A program made the translations under genes and the position numbers. The notes beneath the pieces were generated by a model that saw only the letters and a program-made list of their open reading frames with translations, was not told the DNA's origin and ran no database searches. This document shows, in pieces, positions 24,729 through 38,738 of a stretch of 64,000 nucleotides of DNA. Numbering within the stretch: the first letter of the stretch is position 1; each line of letters starts with the position of its first letter. Source of the DNA: Paraescarpia echinospica (taxonomy: Eukaryota; Annelida; Polychaeta; Sabellida; Siboglinidae); the NCBI GenBank assembly GCA_020002185.1, contig CM034537.1:67964048-68028047 (forward strand). Direction: 5' to 3'.

Positions 24729-27700
24729 CAGAACTCAAAACTCAGAACTCAGAATCAGTTTATTTGACCTATAAATACGATATATACACAATGAATAACA
24801 TGAGTACTAGATAAGGTCGGGAGACTCCCATTAAGATATACAATATCGCTAGCACAGGAGCCACCCCATAAATATAATCAACATCAAAATTTACATGTCA
24901 CAAATCAGAATAGCATATGCCTTGTTTTACAGTTGATAATTACTCAGTGTATCAACATATATACATAATACAAGGACTGATTAAATGTACTCTTGTATAA
25001 ATAATTGACGTACATATGGATACTTAGGTATACATTTCAATACGTATTACGAATTACAAATAAAGCAATTATGAATACGACAACAGGATTCATAATTTAA
25101 AATAACAAAGTTTGTTGTGTATGTTGAAAAACCATACAGACTGTGGGTGTAAATTTTATTAATGATAATACTTGGTGTATTGTTAACTGTCTCAACTATG
25201 TTGTGTCTAATGCATTTTTTGGCAAATTCATGTTTGAATCTGGACATATACAGATTATTTCTTTCACGTGTGCAGTGCTGATGAATATTATAGATGTGTG
25301 TGTTTGGAAAAACATTGAAGTAGTAGGGTAAAAGATTGTTAATTAATTTATAGTAAAATTTTAATTGTTGGATTTTATAAATGTCATCCAACTTTAGCAA
25401 CTGAAGTCTTTTAAAAATAGGAATTATATGAGCATTATATTTACTTAAGGATATTATTCGTATTGCTTTTTTCTGTAATTTGAAAATTCGATGTGCCTGA
25501 TGACCCCATAAAAGTAAGCCATAATTAATATGAGGGAGAATAAGAGCATAGTACATAATATATAATGTATTAGGTGGTAAAAAATGTTTACGTTTATTTA
25601 GTATGCCTATTGTTTTAGAGATTTTATTTGCTATTTTGTTTGTATGCCAGTTTAAATGGTTATTTATTGTGATGCCTAAAAAATGGAAATCATTTACACA
25701 TTCAATGTGTGCCCCATCTATTTGTAACACAGGGTATTCTATTTTCTTTTGAGGCATATGAAAAATCATGAATTTAGTCTTTTGGGCATTTAGTGACAGT
25801 TTATTAGCTTTTAACCAATTACTAATCTTTGTTAGTTCTTTGTTAATATTTTCACTTCGCATTTGGCCTTCTGAATCATTAAACGTTTTTAGTGTACTAG
25901 TAAGAGTGGTGTCGTCAGCATATGTTATAAATTTGAAAAGGTCACTAGAATGTGCTATATCATTTATATATATAATAAATAAGAGCGGCCCTAAAATTGA
26001 ACCTTGGGGGACACCAGTGTTGATGACTATTTCCTTAGACTTAACATTTTCAATTTCTACATACTGCTTACGATTTTGTAAATAACTCTTACAAAGATCC
26101 AGAGCCTTGTCATTTAATCCATAGTAATTTAACTTCAGTACCAATATATTGTGATCAATTGTGTCAAATGCTTTTGATAAATCAAGATATATATTTATTG
26201 GAGTAACGATTTATCAATTCTGTCTATGATTTCGAGTGTAGCAAGCTCAGTAGAATGTTTCTTTCTAAACCCATATTGGCTATTGTAGTATAACGCTTTA
26301 GAATGGAAGTAATCGTGGATTTGATCAAACACAACCCTTTCAAAAAAATTTGAAATCACTGGCAGGATAGAAATAGGACGATAATTGTTAAAATCAGAAA
26401 CATCACCTTTTTTGAAAAGGGGTAAGACTTTTGCAATTTTTAATTTGTCTGGAAAAATACCAGTTATTATTCATTGGTTAATAATTAGAGTGACTGCTTT
26501 GCTGATATCATTTGTTATCAATTTTAGTAATTGTGTTGAAATACCGTCTTTTCCACAACTTGATTTTGGAGGTAACCGATCAATTGTATTAACAGTAGTT
26601 TCCATGTCAGTCGGATTAAATCTGAAAGTGTGCAATATTGGGTTTTTCAGGTAATCTTTGTATGATTTACCTCCACTAGTAGTTTTTTTAGGCTAGAGTA
26701 GGACCAGCATTAGTAAAAGTGTTAAATTTGTTTGCAATAATGCATTTGTCACTAATCATTTCCCCATCGACTTTGATCAAATCTGGAAATTGTTCTTTCT
26801 TTTGACTTTTCTGAATAATTTCTTTAATTAAACACCACGTCTTTTTAACACTATGCTTATACTTTTCAAAACTGGATTGGTAATGCATTTGCTTAGCTAA
26901 TCTAATATTACTCTTAAGAATTTTATTATAAGAATGTAAGCCAGTTTTAAGTTCATGATAATGCTTTGTATTTACTTGAGTCGTTTTCATTCTCGAATAC
27001 AATTTGTTTCTAAATTTTATCGACACAATAATGCCATTGGTAATCCAAGGAGTTTTCTTATGTTTATACTTGTTAAATTTAATTATTTTAATAGGTATAA
27101 ATTTATCCATAGCTGCAGTAACAATTTCATCGAGGATATTGTAGTTTTCATTCGGATCCGCATGAATATCTGTGTTCAGTTTATTATAAATATTTGAGTT
27201 TATTATTTAAATTTTAAATTTATTGAGCGAGTCAGGACTTTGTTGTTTTATTCGTATAAACCTTGGTATTGCACTAGTGGTTTCAACATAATCCAGACTT
27301 AGAAAGTACGGAAAGTGATCAGAAATATTGCTCACTAAAATACCAGCTGAGGATTTGAAGAATCCTTTTGACAACTTGCATAACAAATTATCAATGAGTG
27401 TTCCATGATATTCTGAAAGTCGTGTTGGCATAGTAATTTTAGGGAAGAAACCATGTGAAACGATTGTGTCAAAATAGTCACATATTATGGGTTTTTCGTT
27501 AATTTTAAGTAAGTCAATATTGTAATCTCCTGCAATTATTATTTCACTTTTAGATTTTTGTAAATCAACTAAATTTGATGCAAATTCTTTTGTAAATATA
27601 CGGTAGTTTTCGATAATATCTCTAGGTGGTCTATATATATTTCCAAGAATTTTTTTTTTTTCATGGCACAACATGTTATTTCAATAAATTGACCTTCCCA

Positions 27701-28118
27701 TGTGTCTGTATTTGCACGAATATTTACAGATTTGTAATTGTATTTGTTGCTGAGGTAGATTGCCAAGCCGGCATGTGCACTACAGATTTTGCCTTGGCAT
27801 ATTAATGTATATCCATCTATTTGAAATAAAGAAGTGTCAGCCTCTTCATCGAGCCATGTTCCCTGTAAACATAGAGCATTAATCTCACAGCCACTACTTT
27901 TGAATGGTTCTAGCTTTATTTTAATATCGTCAATTTTTGCATTTAAACTCTGACAGTTTAGGCTTAGCACGATAAATTTGCTTTGTTTGTTCGTTAAATG
28001 GTTTATTAAATTATCATCGTCGAAGTATGGTGAATGTTGAAATGGTTCAACATCCCCATCTTCATTCATATCATCCGTTTTTAATATGTGATAGAGAAAT
28101 TTTTTCTCTAGACCACCA
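24729..28118 (-). mobile_element. Non-LTR retrotransposon (EN-RT, jockey/CR1-like clade) inserted in the satellite
   Basis: Read on the minus strand. An APE-like endonuclease at about 28069-27207 shows LSLNCQSLNAK, IIAGDYNIDLL and SDHFP. A linker follows at 27110-26688. The RT spans about 26650-25047, with GVPQGSILGPLL, ITYADDTTL and the C-terminal region in the 365-codon ORF 26144-25047. The 3' end has AATAAA followed by a degenerate TGAGTTC tail (24729-24765). Frame breaks near 27600, 27200, 26690 and 26200 make it non-functional. The endonuclease motif usually written QETW reads LQGTW here, losing the catalytic Glu. The flanks rejoin to an intact satellite unit (...CAACAACTCT and TACCTCTTACC...), so the insertion was clean and any target duplication was 1-2 bp. 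Confidence 0.9.
25047..26144 (-). pseudogene. RT domain ORF of the minus-strand retrotransposon
   Basis: 365 codons including the RT palm (GVPQGSILGPLLFIIYIND, YADD) and thumb/C-terminal region. Upstream RT blocks (fingers) lie in another frame beyond about 26200, so the intact ORF is only the C-terminal two thirds. Confidence 0.85.
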
Positions 28119-29084
28119 AATTGCGCTACCTCTTACCATTCAATATGGGCACTGTAGCCAACAACTCTACCTCTTACCATTCAATATGGGCACGGTAGCA
28201 AACAACTCTACCTCTTACCATTCAATATGGGCACTGTAGCCAACAACTCTACCTCTTACCATTCAATATGGGCACGGTAGCCAACATCTCTACCTCTTAC
28301 CATTCAATATGGGCACTGTAGCCAACAACTCTACCTCTTACCATTCAATATGGGCCCTGTAGCCAACAACTCTACCTCTTACCATTCAATATGGGCACGG
28401 TAGCCAACAACTCTACCTCTTACCATTCAATATGGGCACTGTAGCCAACAACTCTACCTCTTACCATTCAATATGGGCACGGTAGCCAACAACTCTACCT
28501 CTTACCATTCAATATGGGCACTGTAGCCAACAACTCTACCTCTTACCATTCAATATGGGCACGTTAGCCAACAACTCTACCTCTTACCATTCAATATGGG
28601 CACTGTAGCCAACAACTCTACCTCTTACCATTCAATATGGGCATCGGTAGCCAACAACTCCTACTCCTCTTACCATTCAATATGGCACTGTAGGCCATCA
28701 ACTCTACCTCTTACCATTCAATATATCAGGCCAACAACTCTACCTCTTACCATTCAATATGGGCCCTGTAGCCAACAACTCTACCTCTTACCATTCAATA
28801 TGGGCACTGTAGCCAACAACTCTACCTCTTACCATTCAATATGGGCACGGTAGCCAACAACTCTACCTCTTACCATTCAATATGGGCACTGTGCCAACAA
28901 CTCTACCTCTTACCATTCAACTCTATAGCCAACAAATCCTCTACCTCTTACCATTCATCATGGGCACGGTAGCCAACAACTCTACCTCTTACCATTCAAT
29001 ATGGGCACGTTAGCCAACAACTCTACCTCTTACCATTCAATATGGGCACTGTAGCCAACAACTCTACCTCTTACCATTCAATGA
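28119..29084 (+). repeat. 41-bp satellite array, block B (~23 units)
   Basis: Same unit as block A, mostly the TATGGGCAC variant, again with alternating CACGGTAG and CACTGTAG. Units at about 28640-28760 and 28890-28950 are damaged by small indels. Confidence 0.95.
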
Positions 29085-30985
29085 CAGATATTGTGAAGGG
29101 AATGGAGATGGGAATTAGCAAGGAGGCAGGTCGAATGGAGAGAGACGACAGGGAGAGAAGTGAGAATACTGCAAGACTGAAGGAGAATAGCAGTGGCAAG
29201 AAAACTGAGGAAAGGAGATTGAGAGGAGGGAAGGTGATTGGAGGGGAAGAAATTGGAAAATCGACAACAGAAAACGTGACAAGCGTGAAGGTGACAGGGA
29301 AGAAAGTGACCGTAGAGAAGGAGGGAGGGAAGATGGGAAGGGAGAGGAGAGAGGAAAACGAGATGGGACGAACGAAGAAGGGACGAAAGGAAGTGAGAGA
29401 AAATGTGATAGAAGAGAAGTCGATAAAAGGGAAGGTGACAAGAGAAAAAGCGACAGGAAAGAATGGATCGGAAGAGAATGTGATAGGAGAGAAGACGACA
29501 GGGGGGAAAGACAACAACCAGACAGATGCAAACCGAAGAAGGAGCTATTCTAAGGCAGTGATTGAGGGGCAATGAGGAAAGAGAGGGTGTTTATGGGCGA
29601 CTCCATTATGAGAAAGACGGACAAGACACTGAGCGAGGGGAAGGACGTCGTTGTTTGTTTACCGGGGGCTAGGATTGAACATGTAACTGACAGGGTAGAG
29701 AAGGTATTGGGACATGGCAGCAAGTGTGGGGGTCTATACTGGCGGCTGTGTAGGAAACGTAAATAATGCAGAGGGAGGGAACAACTGCCATAGAAGTATA
29801 GACAGTTAGTGAGGAAGCTGCTGTGAAGACGAGAGCTGAAATTGCAAGGCCCGTCAGAATTTCGCCAGTAAATGGAGCAAGTGTTCTATAGAAACTGTGC
29901 AAGAGGATTTAAGGGGATCAACGCACTAGTTGGAGCAGATGTGTGACGAAGAGGGTATCTACAGATTTATGGGGATACTTTGTTGGAGTGGGAAGATATG
30001 TACATGAGAGATGACCCAAATCTTAGTAAGCAGTTTCAGAGAACCTGCTGCGATCTGTTGTCAGTGGGACAGGTTGTATCTATTTAAACTAGATTCGCAG
30101 GGGGGACTCACAGAAAAGCCTGAAAATGGAGGCATAGATAAAGACAGCACAAATAAATAAGCAAATAACAGTCTGGAAAACTCTTCTGAAGCTGGATATA
30201 AATGTTTGTTTAAATGCAAGGAGTATAATAAACAAAAGAAATGAACTAAACATTATGGTAGAAGATATTGACCCTCATATAATAGGTATAACCGAATCCT
30301 GGACCACCACCGATATATCAGATGCTGAATTGGGACTGACAGGATATGTAATGTTTAGAAAAAGATAGAATAGGAAGAAAGGGAGGTGGAGTTATTTTAT
30401 ATATTAAAGAATCTATCCAGGCTTATGAAATAAAATTAGAAAGAGAAGCATATTGCGAAGAAGCTGTTTGGTGTAACATAGTTACAGGAAACCTTAACAA
30501 GTTAACACAGTTAATGATCGAAGTCCAAACATGTTACGAAGAGAACGAAAACACAAACGCTAAGGGAAGCGCTAGCAAACGGACTGTATTATTATGGGGA
30601 TTTTAAATCACGGGCATATACAATGGAAATCTCTACAAGGGAGAGTATGGGGAGTGAGGACCACAAGTTTTAGTTTTAGTTCAAGATACATTCCTTCTCA
30701 ACATGCTAGAACCAACTAGGGTGAGAATGTGTTAGACATAGCTCTGTCCAACAGAATGAATTAGTTGACAATGTCAAGATATGCGAGCCACTGGGGAGTA
30801 GCGATCAATAACCAGATACATTTTACCATCAAAGTAAAATCAGAAAGGAATAGTAAAAGCAGTATAGGAGAAATTTCCTACAGTTGGAAGGTATACATTG
30901 AGGAAATATTTAGCAAAGATAGACTGGAATAACACAATTAAAATAAGACGGCAACAGAATGCTGGAAATGTATTAAAGAGCGAAT

Positions 30986-31741
30986 TTGGCGATAGTCGAT
31001 AAATTTGTACCCTTCCAAAAACAAGGAAAACGGTCCAAAACGAAACACTTATCGAAAGAAGCCATTAGAAAAATTAAGTATAAACAAATGATGTGGAAGT
31101 CATATAGATGTACTGGAAATGATGAAGACTACAACAGTTATAAAGAAGCACTTAACCAAGCTACAGCTGAAATTAGAAATTCAAAGAGAAGCCATGAACA
31201 ACAATTAGCTAGTAATATAAAACATGACAGCAAGAGTTTTTATGCGTATGTTCGAAGCAAACAGAAAGTTCAAGATAAAGTCGGTCCTCTAGAAGATAGT
31301 GCCGGAAATATAATATCAGAGGGATTCTTAATGGCAGAAGACCTGAATGAGTACTTTAGTTCAGTGTTTACCAGGGAAGATATTAGTTCACTGCCAATAC
31401 CAGAGGCTAAGTTCATACCAGAGGCTAAGTTAAAGGGGGCAGATTCAGACTATTTAGGACAATTAATTGTAACCCCGGAAATGGTAGCTAAGAAAATAAG
31501 GGCTATGAAGGATAATAAATCACATGGAGTGGATGGTATTCCACCCAAACTACCATTGGAAATTGTAGAACAAATTAGCATACCACTTGCAACAGTTTTC
31601 AACTTGTCATTAGAAGAGGGAGTGGTTCCTTTAGAATGGAAAGAAGCAAACATTATACCGTTATTCAAAAACGGTTCGAGAAACAAGTCAGAGAACTATA
31701 GACCAGTGAGTTTAACATCAGTGATTTGTAAATTGTTGTGA
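30986..31741 (+). pseudogene. CR1 ORF2 segment: linker and RT fingers
   Basis: 251 codons with the RT signature KIRAMKDNKSHGVDGIPPK and EWKEANIIPLFKNGSRNKSE-NYRPVSLTS. It ends in a premature stop; the following 320 bp are frame-shifted before the RT core. Confidence 0.85.
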
Positions 31742-32064
31742 AAAGACTAATTAAAGATCACATGGTGGATTTTCTGTTAAACAAAACCTTGATAAACCCA
31801 TCTCAACATGGTTTTTAAAGCGAGTACTCGCTTAACAAATATGTTATGTTTTGGAAGACATCACTTCAAGTGGGTAGGATGAGGGATCACCAGTAGATAT
31901 CATTCACTTAGATTTCAAAAAGCTGACAAAGTACCACATCAAAGATTACTGCTTAAACTAAAATCTACAAGCAGGGAAATGGCATAATAAACTGATAGAA
32001 CAATTACCATCGACAGGAAGACAACGTAAAAGTTGATGGGGAGGCTTCAAACTGGAAATCGGTA

Positions 32065-32631
32065 TTGAGTGGGGTACCACAGGGATCAGTATTAGGACCT
32101 ATATTATTCTTAATATATATCAACGATTTTGATGATGAAATAACAAGCAAGGTGTTGAAATTTGCGGATGATACAAAAGTGTTTAGAAGGATTAAAAGTG
32201 ATGGAGATAGACAGCATTTACAAGATGATCTGGACAGGTTGATCAAATGGTCTGAAAAGTGGCAAATGCTGTTCAATTTTGGGAAATGTAAATGCCTCCA
32301 CACAGGACATGGGAACGAAGAGGTAGAATATACAATGGGGGGTACTGTACTAAGTACTACTGTAAAAGAAAAGGACCTAGGGTTAACCATTAGTGCTGAT
32401 ATGAAGGTTTCAGAGCAGTGCGGAATTGCAGCTTCAAAGGGAAATCAAATCCTCGGATTAATTAGGCGAAACATAACGTATAAGGAAAAAGAGCTAATAA
32501 TACCGCTGTACAAAACAATAGTTAGGCCTCATTTAGAATATTGTATTCAAGCGTGGAGGCCATATCGCAGGAAGGACATAGATATGCTAGAAAGAGTGCA
32601 GAGGAGAGCAACTAAAATGATACCAAACTGA
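32065..32631 (+). pseudogene. CR1 ORF2 segment: RT palm with FADD box
   Basis: 188 codons carrying VPQGSVLGPILF, KFADDTKVF and KEKDLGLTISADMKVSEQC. A frameshift separates it from the C-terminal piece that ends at 32969. The same sequence family recurs at 55600-56650. Confidence 0.85.
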
Positions 32632-33064
32632 GGGATCTTAGTTACGAAATACGCCTAAAAAAATGCGGTTTAACAACACTAGAGACCAGGAGATTGAGAG
32701 GAGATCAGATAGAAGTGTTTAAAATATTGAAGGGTTATGAAAATATTGATAGAAATATTTTTTCCTCAGTTAAGAAAGATAGAAGGACTAGAGGACATGA
32801 ACTTACATTGGCAAAGGAGCAGAGTAGATTGGATATAAGAAAGTTTTCTTTTTCACAAAGGACTGTAAATGAATGGAACAGATTACCTGCTGATTGTGTG
32901 GGTGCTAGTAGCGTGAATATGTTTAAAAATAAAATCGACACATACCTCAGACGGGCGGGATACACATAGATAAAAGGGTCGGACTCTCGATAAGCCAAAG
33001 GGCTTCCTTGTCCACCTGCCACCTAGAGTTAATTCTCTGGGTGGCAATCTTGTTAAATCTTGTT

Positions 33065-33214
33065 AAATATGGGCACGTTAGCCAACAACTCTACCTCTTA
33101 CCATTCAATATGGGCACTGTAGCCAACAACTCTACCTCTTACCATTCAATATGGGCACGGTAGCCAACAACTCTACCTCTTACCATTCAATATGGGCACG
33201 GTAGCCAACAACTC
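33065..33214 (+). repeat. 41-bp satellite array, block C (~3.6 units)
   Basis: Right-hand end of the array, ending at ...CAACAACTCTAC before unique sequence. Confidence 0.95.
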
Positions 33215-35397
33215 TACAACTTTATTGCATTCTAGCTATTGAGCCAGTCTATCACGGATAAGATATTAAGTACAAAAGTACACAATCATAAACGATACCA
33301 CATACACCATTTACAACAATTCAGACATTTACGGTTGTGGTAACCTTAGAGTAACTGGGGTCAAGGTGTGCCAAAATGACCTCTAAGCAAATATGTCACG
33401 TTGACCCTTGGATACAGCTGATTGAAGCTGTTGACTGATCGCTGGATGAGGGTTGTTGTAACTGCTTGGATATTGGCCAGTACTCAAAACGTCACCACTT
33501 AAGGTAATGCCATATTTACTTCAGATGAAGCAACACATTTAATGATATTTACATTGGAGTCGGTGTCAGCGTTATTACACAAACGTTAATTTTTGTTTTG
33601 TGACACGCTCTGGAACGTTTTTCACAACCTTCCCTTTACAAACCAAAATAAACACCATAGCCGCTACGTGTACATTAATAGAAGAATTTATACAGCAACA
33701 AATGTCGCATCATCTACCACATAAATGTTAACGCTTTCGTATGAAATACAAAGGGTTGTTAACAAGAGCGTATAACGTTGTTGGAGGTGTCTGACTAAAG
33801 GAACGTTATTTGACGATTTGGATAAGCGAATAGTTTCTTTGTCCATTTCGCATCAAATGCTGGCTTCTGGTGGAGGCCATATGGGATCTTCTTAAAAGCT
33901 GTATGCGTCGGACAGAGCAACTGTCTTGCGATTTTAACTGGAGGAAGTTGTTACCGTAAACCTATAATAAATTATGGAGGACGAGTACAAAAGAGAGATG
34001 CAGGTCGCACGTCTGGATGTTGCCATGGTAAATGTCCCTTTACTAGTCCACTTCTTGCACTCTTGACAATCACAATGGAAGTGTTTGTTGTTGGATCTAT
34101 TTATTCAAACACTGCCAGCACTGTACACGACAAACATTATATATAATTATACACATACATATTTATGCAGTACATAAGTATTTGTATCTGCACAACAAAT
34201 TCGACAACATCTATATAAAATTATATAAATAATTCAATGTTTGAAGTGGATACCTTTATGTACATATAGGCCTATCCCAAAATCATATTTAGTCAAACGC
34301 ACTAGGTTTTTGCACATATGTACATATTTTTTCCATGATCGCATGATAAAATGGTATCCTAGCAATCATAACACTATTTTTGAAAACAAACATTAACAAA
34401 TTGTTTCTTTTGAAAAGAATATATGTTCATTAGTTATAAATGGCAGAGTTTAATGTGGGAAATACATAAGTAATAAAAAAATGATGCATGTCCATTGCCA
34501 GATATGTCTGGAATAGTACAATATGATGAAGCATGACGTCAACAATAAACGGGAATTTATCAGTCGAATAAATTGTCGACTTTAAAAATGGTATGTTTAA
34601 CATTTTACCAAGAGCGAAGATTTAAACTTACAACATGGGGTACAGGTACGGTCGAGACATTGTAAACACGTATTTATCGTTTGCTTGTATACAGGGCGGT
34701 CCTGAATGAACCTGTGTTAAGATGTGTGTTTATTCAAATGAGGTGACGTCGGAACAGTCTTGGTTTTTGCTGCGCCTTTCGAAAGTGTAAAATGATAACA
34801 CAGGCGCAGGGTTGTTTTTAGAAATATAAGCACCCACTGCATGCTCCTGTCACCCCTAAAGGGCAGTAGCATGCAGCACATTTTAACATTAACCATTTCT
34901 CACATTGCTCGTCGCCAAATGCATTATTTAGTGATCACATGGTCATTTATTGGACGCACGATTCGCGTCCAGTTTGACACATCGCCTGCGTGCCGTGCTA
35001 AACCAAACGATGGTTCTCTCAGTGTGCAACTAAACATATATAATACATTTTTTGTTCACCAATGCATTCTACAATATACTCTCTTTTCATTATCCCCGTT
35101 CTACGCCAAACCGTTTGGTTATCAGATAAGCAGCATAATGATTTGTTCCCGGCAACGTGCTTGAAAACATTACTACAGTGGGCGTTTATGGTCTTATCAC
35201 AGCTACAACAATTCGATCTTTCAACAGAGTTGGTTGACCTCCCAAAGTTAAATATTAGAGAGGACCCTGTTTGAAGATAGTCTTCCTTTAATGCGTCCAG
35301 ACATGTATGCTTTGCGACTTAACATATATGTCACTTATATTTCTATTAACAGTTTGTTTCCGTCTTGTATGCACATGGACGGCGAGCGTAGCAGGCG
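33215..35397. other. Intergenic, one weak candidate exon only
   Basis: AT-rich sequence without recognisable domains. At 33974-34027 (+) an ATG opens 18 codons (MEDEYKREMQVARLDVAM) ending at a GTAAAT donor; it could be the first exon of an unseen gene, but no following exon was found. Confidence 0.3.
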
Positions 35398-37291
<1,894 letters not shown>

Positions 37292-37738
37292 TTCACACTC
37301 CAGCGCATCGGAGATGCTGAGTGGACCTAGATTAATTACTCCGATATATTGCCGACGTTAAAGGTTATCGCGCATTACTCCGTGTGAAATAAAAGGTGAA
37401 ACGTGCTAGTACAGAGCAACGCTTTACTGTACATGGTCTCGGTCCGCAGTACAATGATAGGTCTATGCCAACAAGTTCTTTGTGACACATCGCAGTGCTA
37501 GGCTTAGCGTCCTCGTTAATAATTACACGTCCTGGTACTCGGGTTCAGTTCATAGTCCATAAGTACGCTATATAACCATTATGACGTGTGATTATACTTC
37601 CTTGTATACACTGGTCCAGTTTCATAGTACATGTACACTTTGTGGTACATTGGTCTGGTGCTAGCATACGCATATGGGAATAAGTAATACAAGAATACCC
37701 ATCCTGGAATAGGGCTACATAAACACAGCTACGCAACC

Positions 37739-38738
37739 NNNNNNNNNNNNNNNNNNNNNNNNNNNNNNNNNNNNNNNNNNNNNNNNNNNNNNNNNNNNNN
37801 NNNNNNNNNNNNNNNNNNNNNNNNNNNNNNNNNNNNNNNNNNNNNNNNNNNNNNNNNNNNNNNNNNNNNNNNNNNNNNNNNNNNNNNNNNNNNNNNNNNN
37901 NNNNNNNNNNNNNNNNNNNNNNNNNNNNNNNNNNNNNNNNNNNNNNNNNNNNNNNNNNNNNNNNNNNNNNNNNNNNNNNNNNNNNNNNNNNNNNNNNNNN
38001 NNNNNNNNNNNNNNNNNNNNNNNNNNNNNNNNNNNNNNNNNNNNNNNNNNNNNNNNNNNNNNNNNNNNNNNNNNNNNNNNNNNNNNNNNNNNNNNNNNNN
38101 NNNNNNNNNNNNNNNNNNNNNNNNNNNNNNNNNNNNNNNNNNNNNNNNNNNNNNNNNNNNNNNNNNNNNNNNNNNNNNNNNNNNNNNNNNNNNNNNNNNN
38201 NNNNNNNNNNNNNNNNNNNNNNNNNNNNNNNNNNNNNNNNNNNNNNNNNNNNNNNNNNNNNNNNNNNNNNNNNNNNNNNNNNNNNNNNNNNNNNNNNNNN
38301 NNNNNNNNNNNNNNNNNNNNNNNNNNNNNNNNNNNNNNNNNNNNNNNNNNNNNNNNNNNNNNNNNNNNNNNNNNNNNNNNNNNNNNNNNNNNNNNNNNNN
38401 NNNNNNNNNNNNNNNNNNNNNNNNNNNNNNNNNNNNNNNNNNNNNNNNNNNNNNNNNNNNNNNNNNNNNNNNNNNNNNNNNNNNNNNNNNNNNNNNNNNN
38501 NNNNNNNNNNNNNNNNNNNNNNNNNNNNNNNNNNNNNNNNNNNNNNNNNNNNNNNNNNNNNNNNNNNNNNNNNNNNNNNNNNNNNNNNNNNNNNNNNNNN
38601 NNNNNNNNNNNNNNNNNNNNNNNNNNNNNNNNNNNNNNNNNNNNNNNNNNNNNNNNNNNNNNNNNNNNNNNNNNNNNNNNNNNNNNNNNNNNNNNNNNNN
38701 NNNNNNNNNNNNNNNNNNNNNNNNNNNNNNNNNNNNNN
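37739..38738. other. Assembly gap (1000 N)
   Basis: Exactly 1000 undetermined bases, a conventional placeholder, so the true distance is unknown. It removes the C-terminus of the PolB gene and possibly one end of the element. Confidence 0.99.

Larger units (their letters stand above)
29085..33064 (+). mobile_element. CR1-type non-LTR retrotransposon, two ORFs, decayed
   Basis: ORF1 region: a Lys/Glu-rich coiled stretch (29085-29575), then an SGNH-esterase-like start (FMGDSIMRKTDKTL, 29590 on) continuing through out-of-frame pieces to about 30040. ORF2: endonuclease from about 30215 (LNARSIINKRNELN, IGITESWT with the catalytic Glu kept; degraded further on), an RT N-part in ORF 30986-31741, the RT core in ORF 32065-32631 (SGVPQGSVLGPILFLIYIND, KFADDTKV), and the C-terminus to 32969. 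The 3' end is two copies of the decamer CTTGTTAAAT (33042-33064), the CR1 style of terminal repeat. The left flank ends ...CATTCAAT and the right begins ATGGGCAC, restoring one satellite unit with at most 3 bp of microhomology. Confidence 0.9.

Noticed and set aside
23622..29084. CRISPR-like array
   Set aside because: Repeats are contiguous without unique spacers, in a eukaryotic context; it is satellite DNA.
29042..29575. 177-codon ORF as a host protein
   Set aside because: It begins inside the satellite and continues into CR1 ORF1; its first codons are repeat sequence.
34841..35274. ORFs of 107 and 70 codons
   Set aside because: No motif, splice or codon support in AT-rich intergenic DNA.
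37545..37738. C-terminal part of PolB beyond the gap
   Set aside because: The frame is continuous only because the gap is filled with 1000 N; the residues after it show no polymerase motif and may belong to other sequence.
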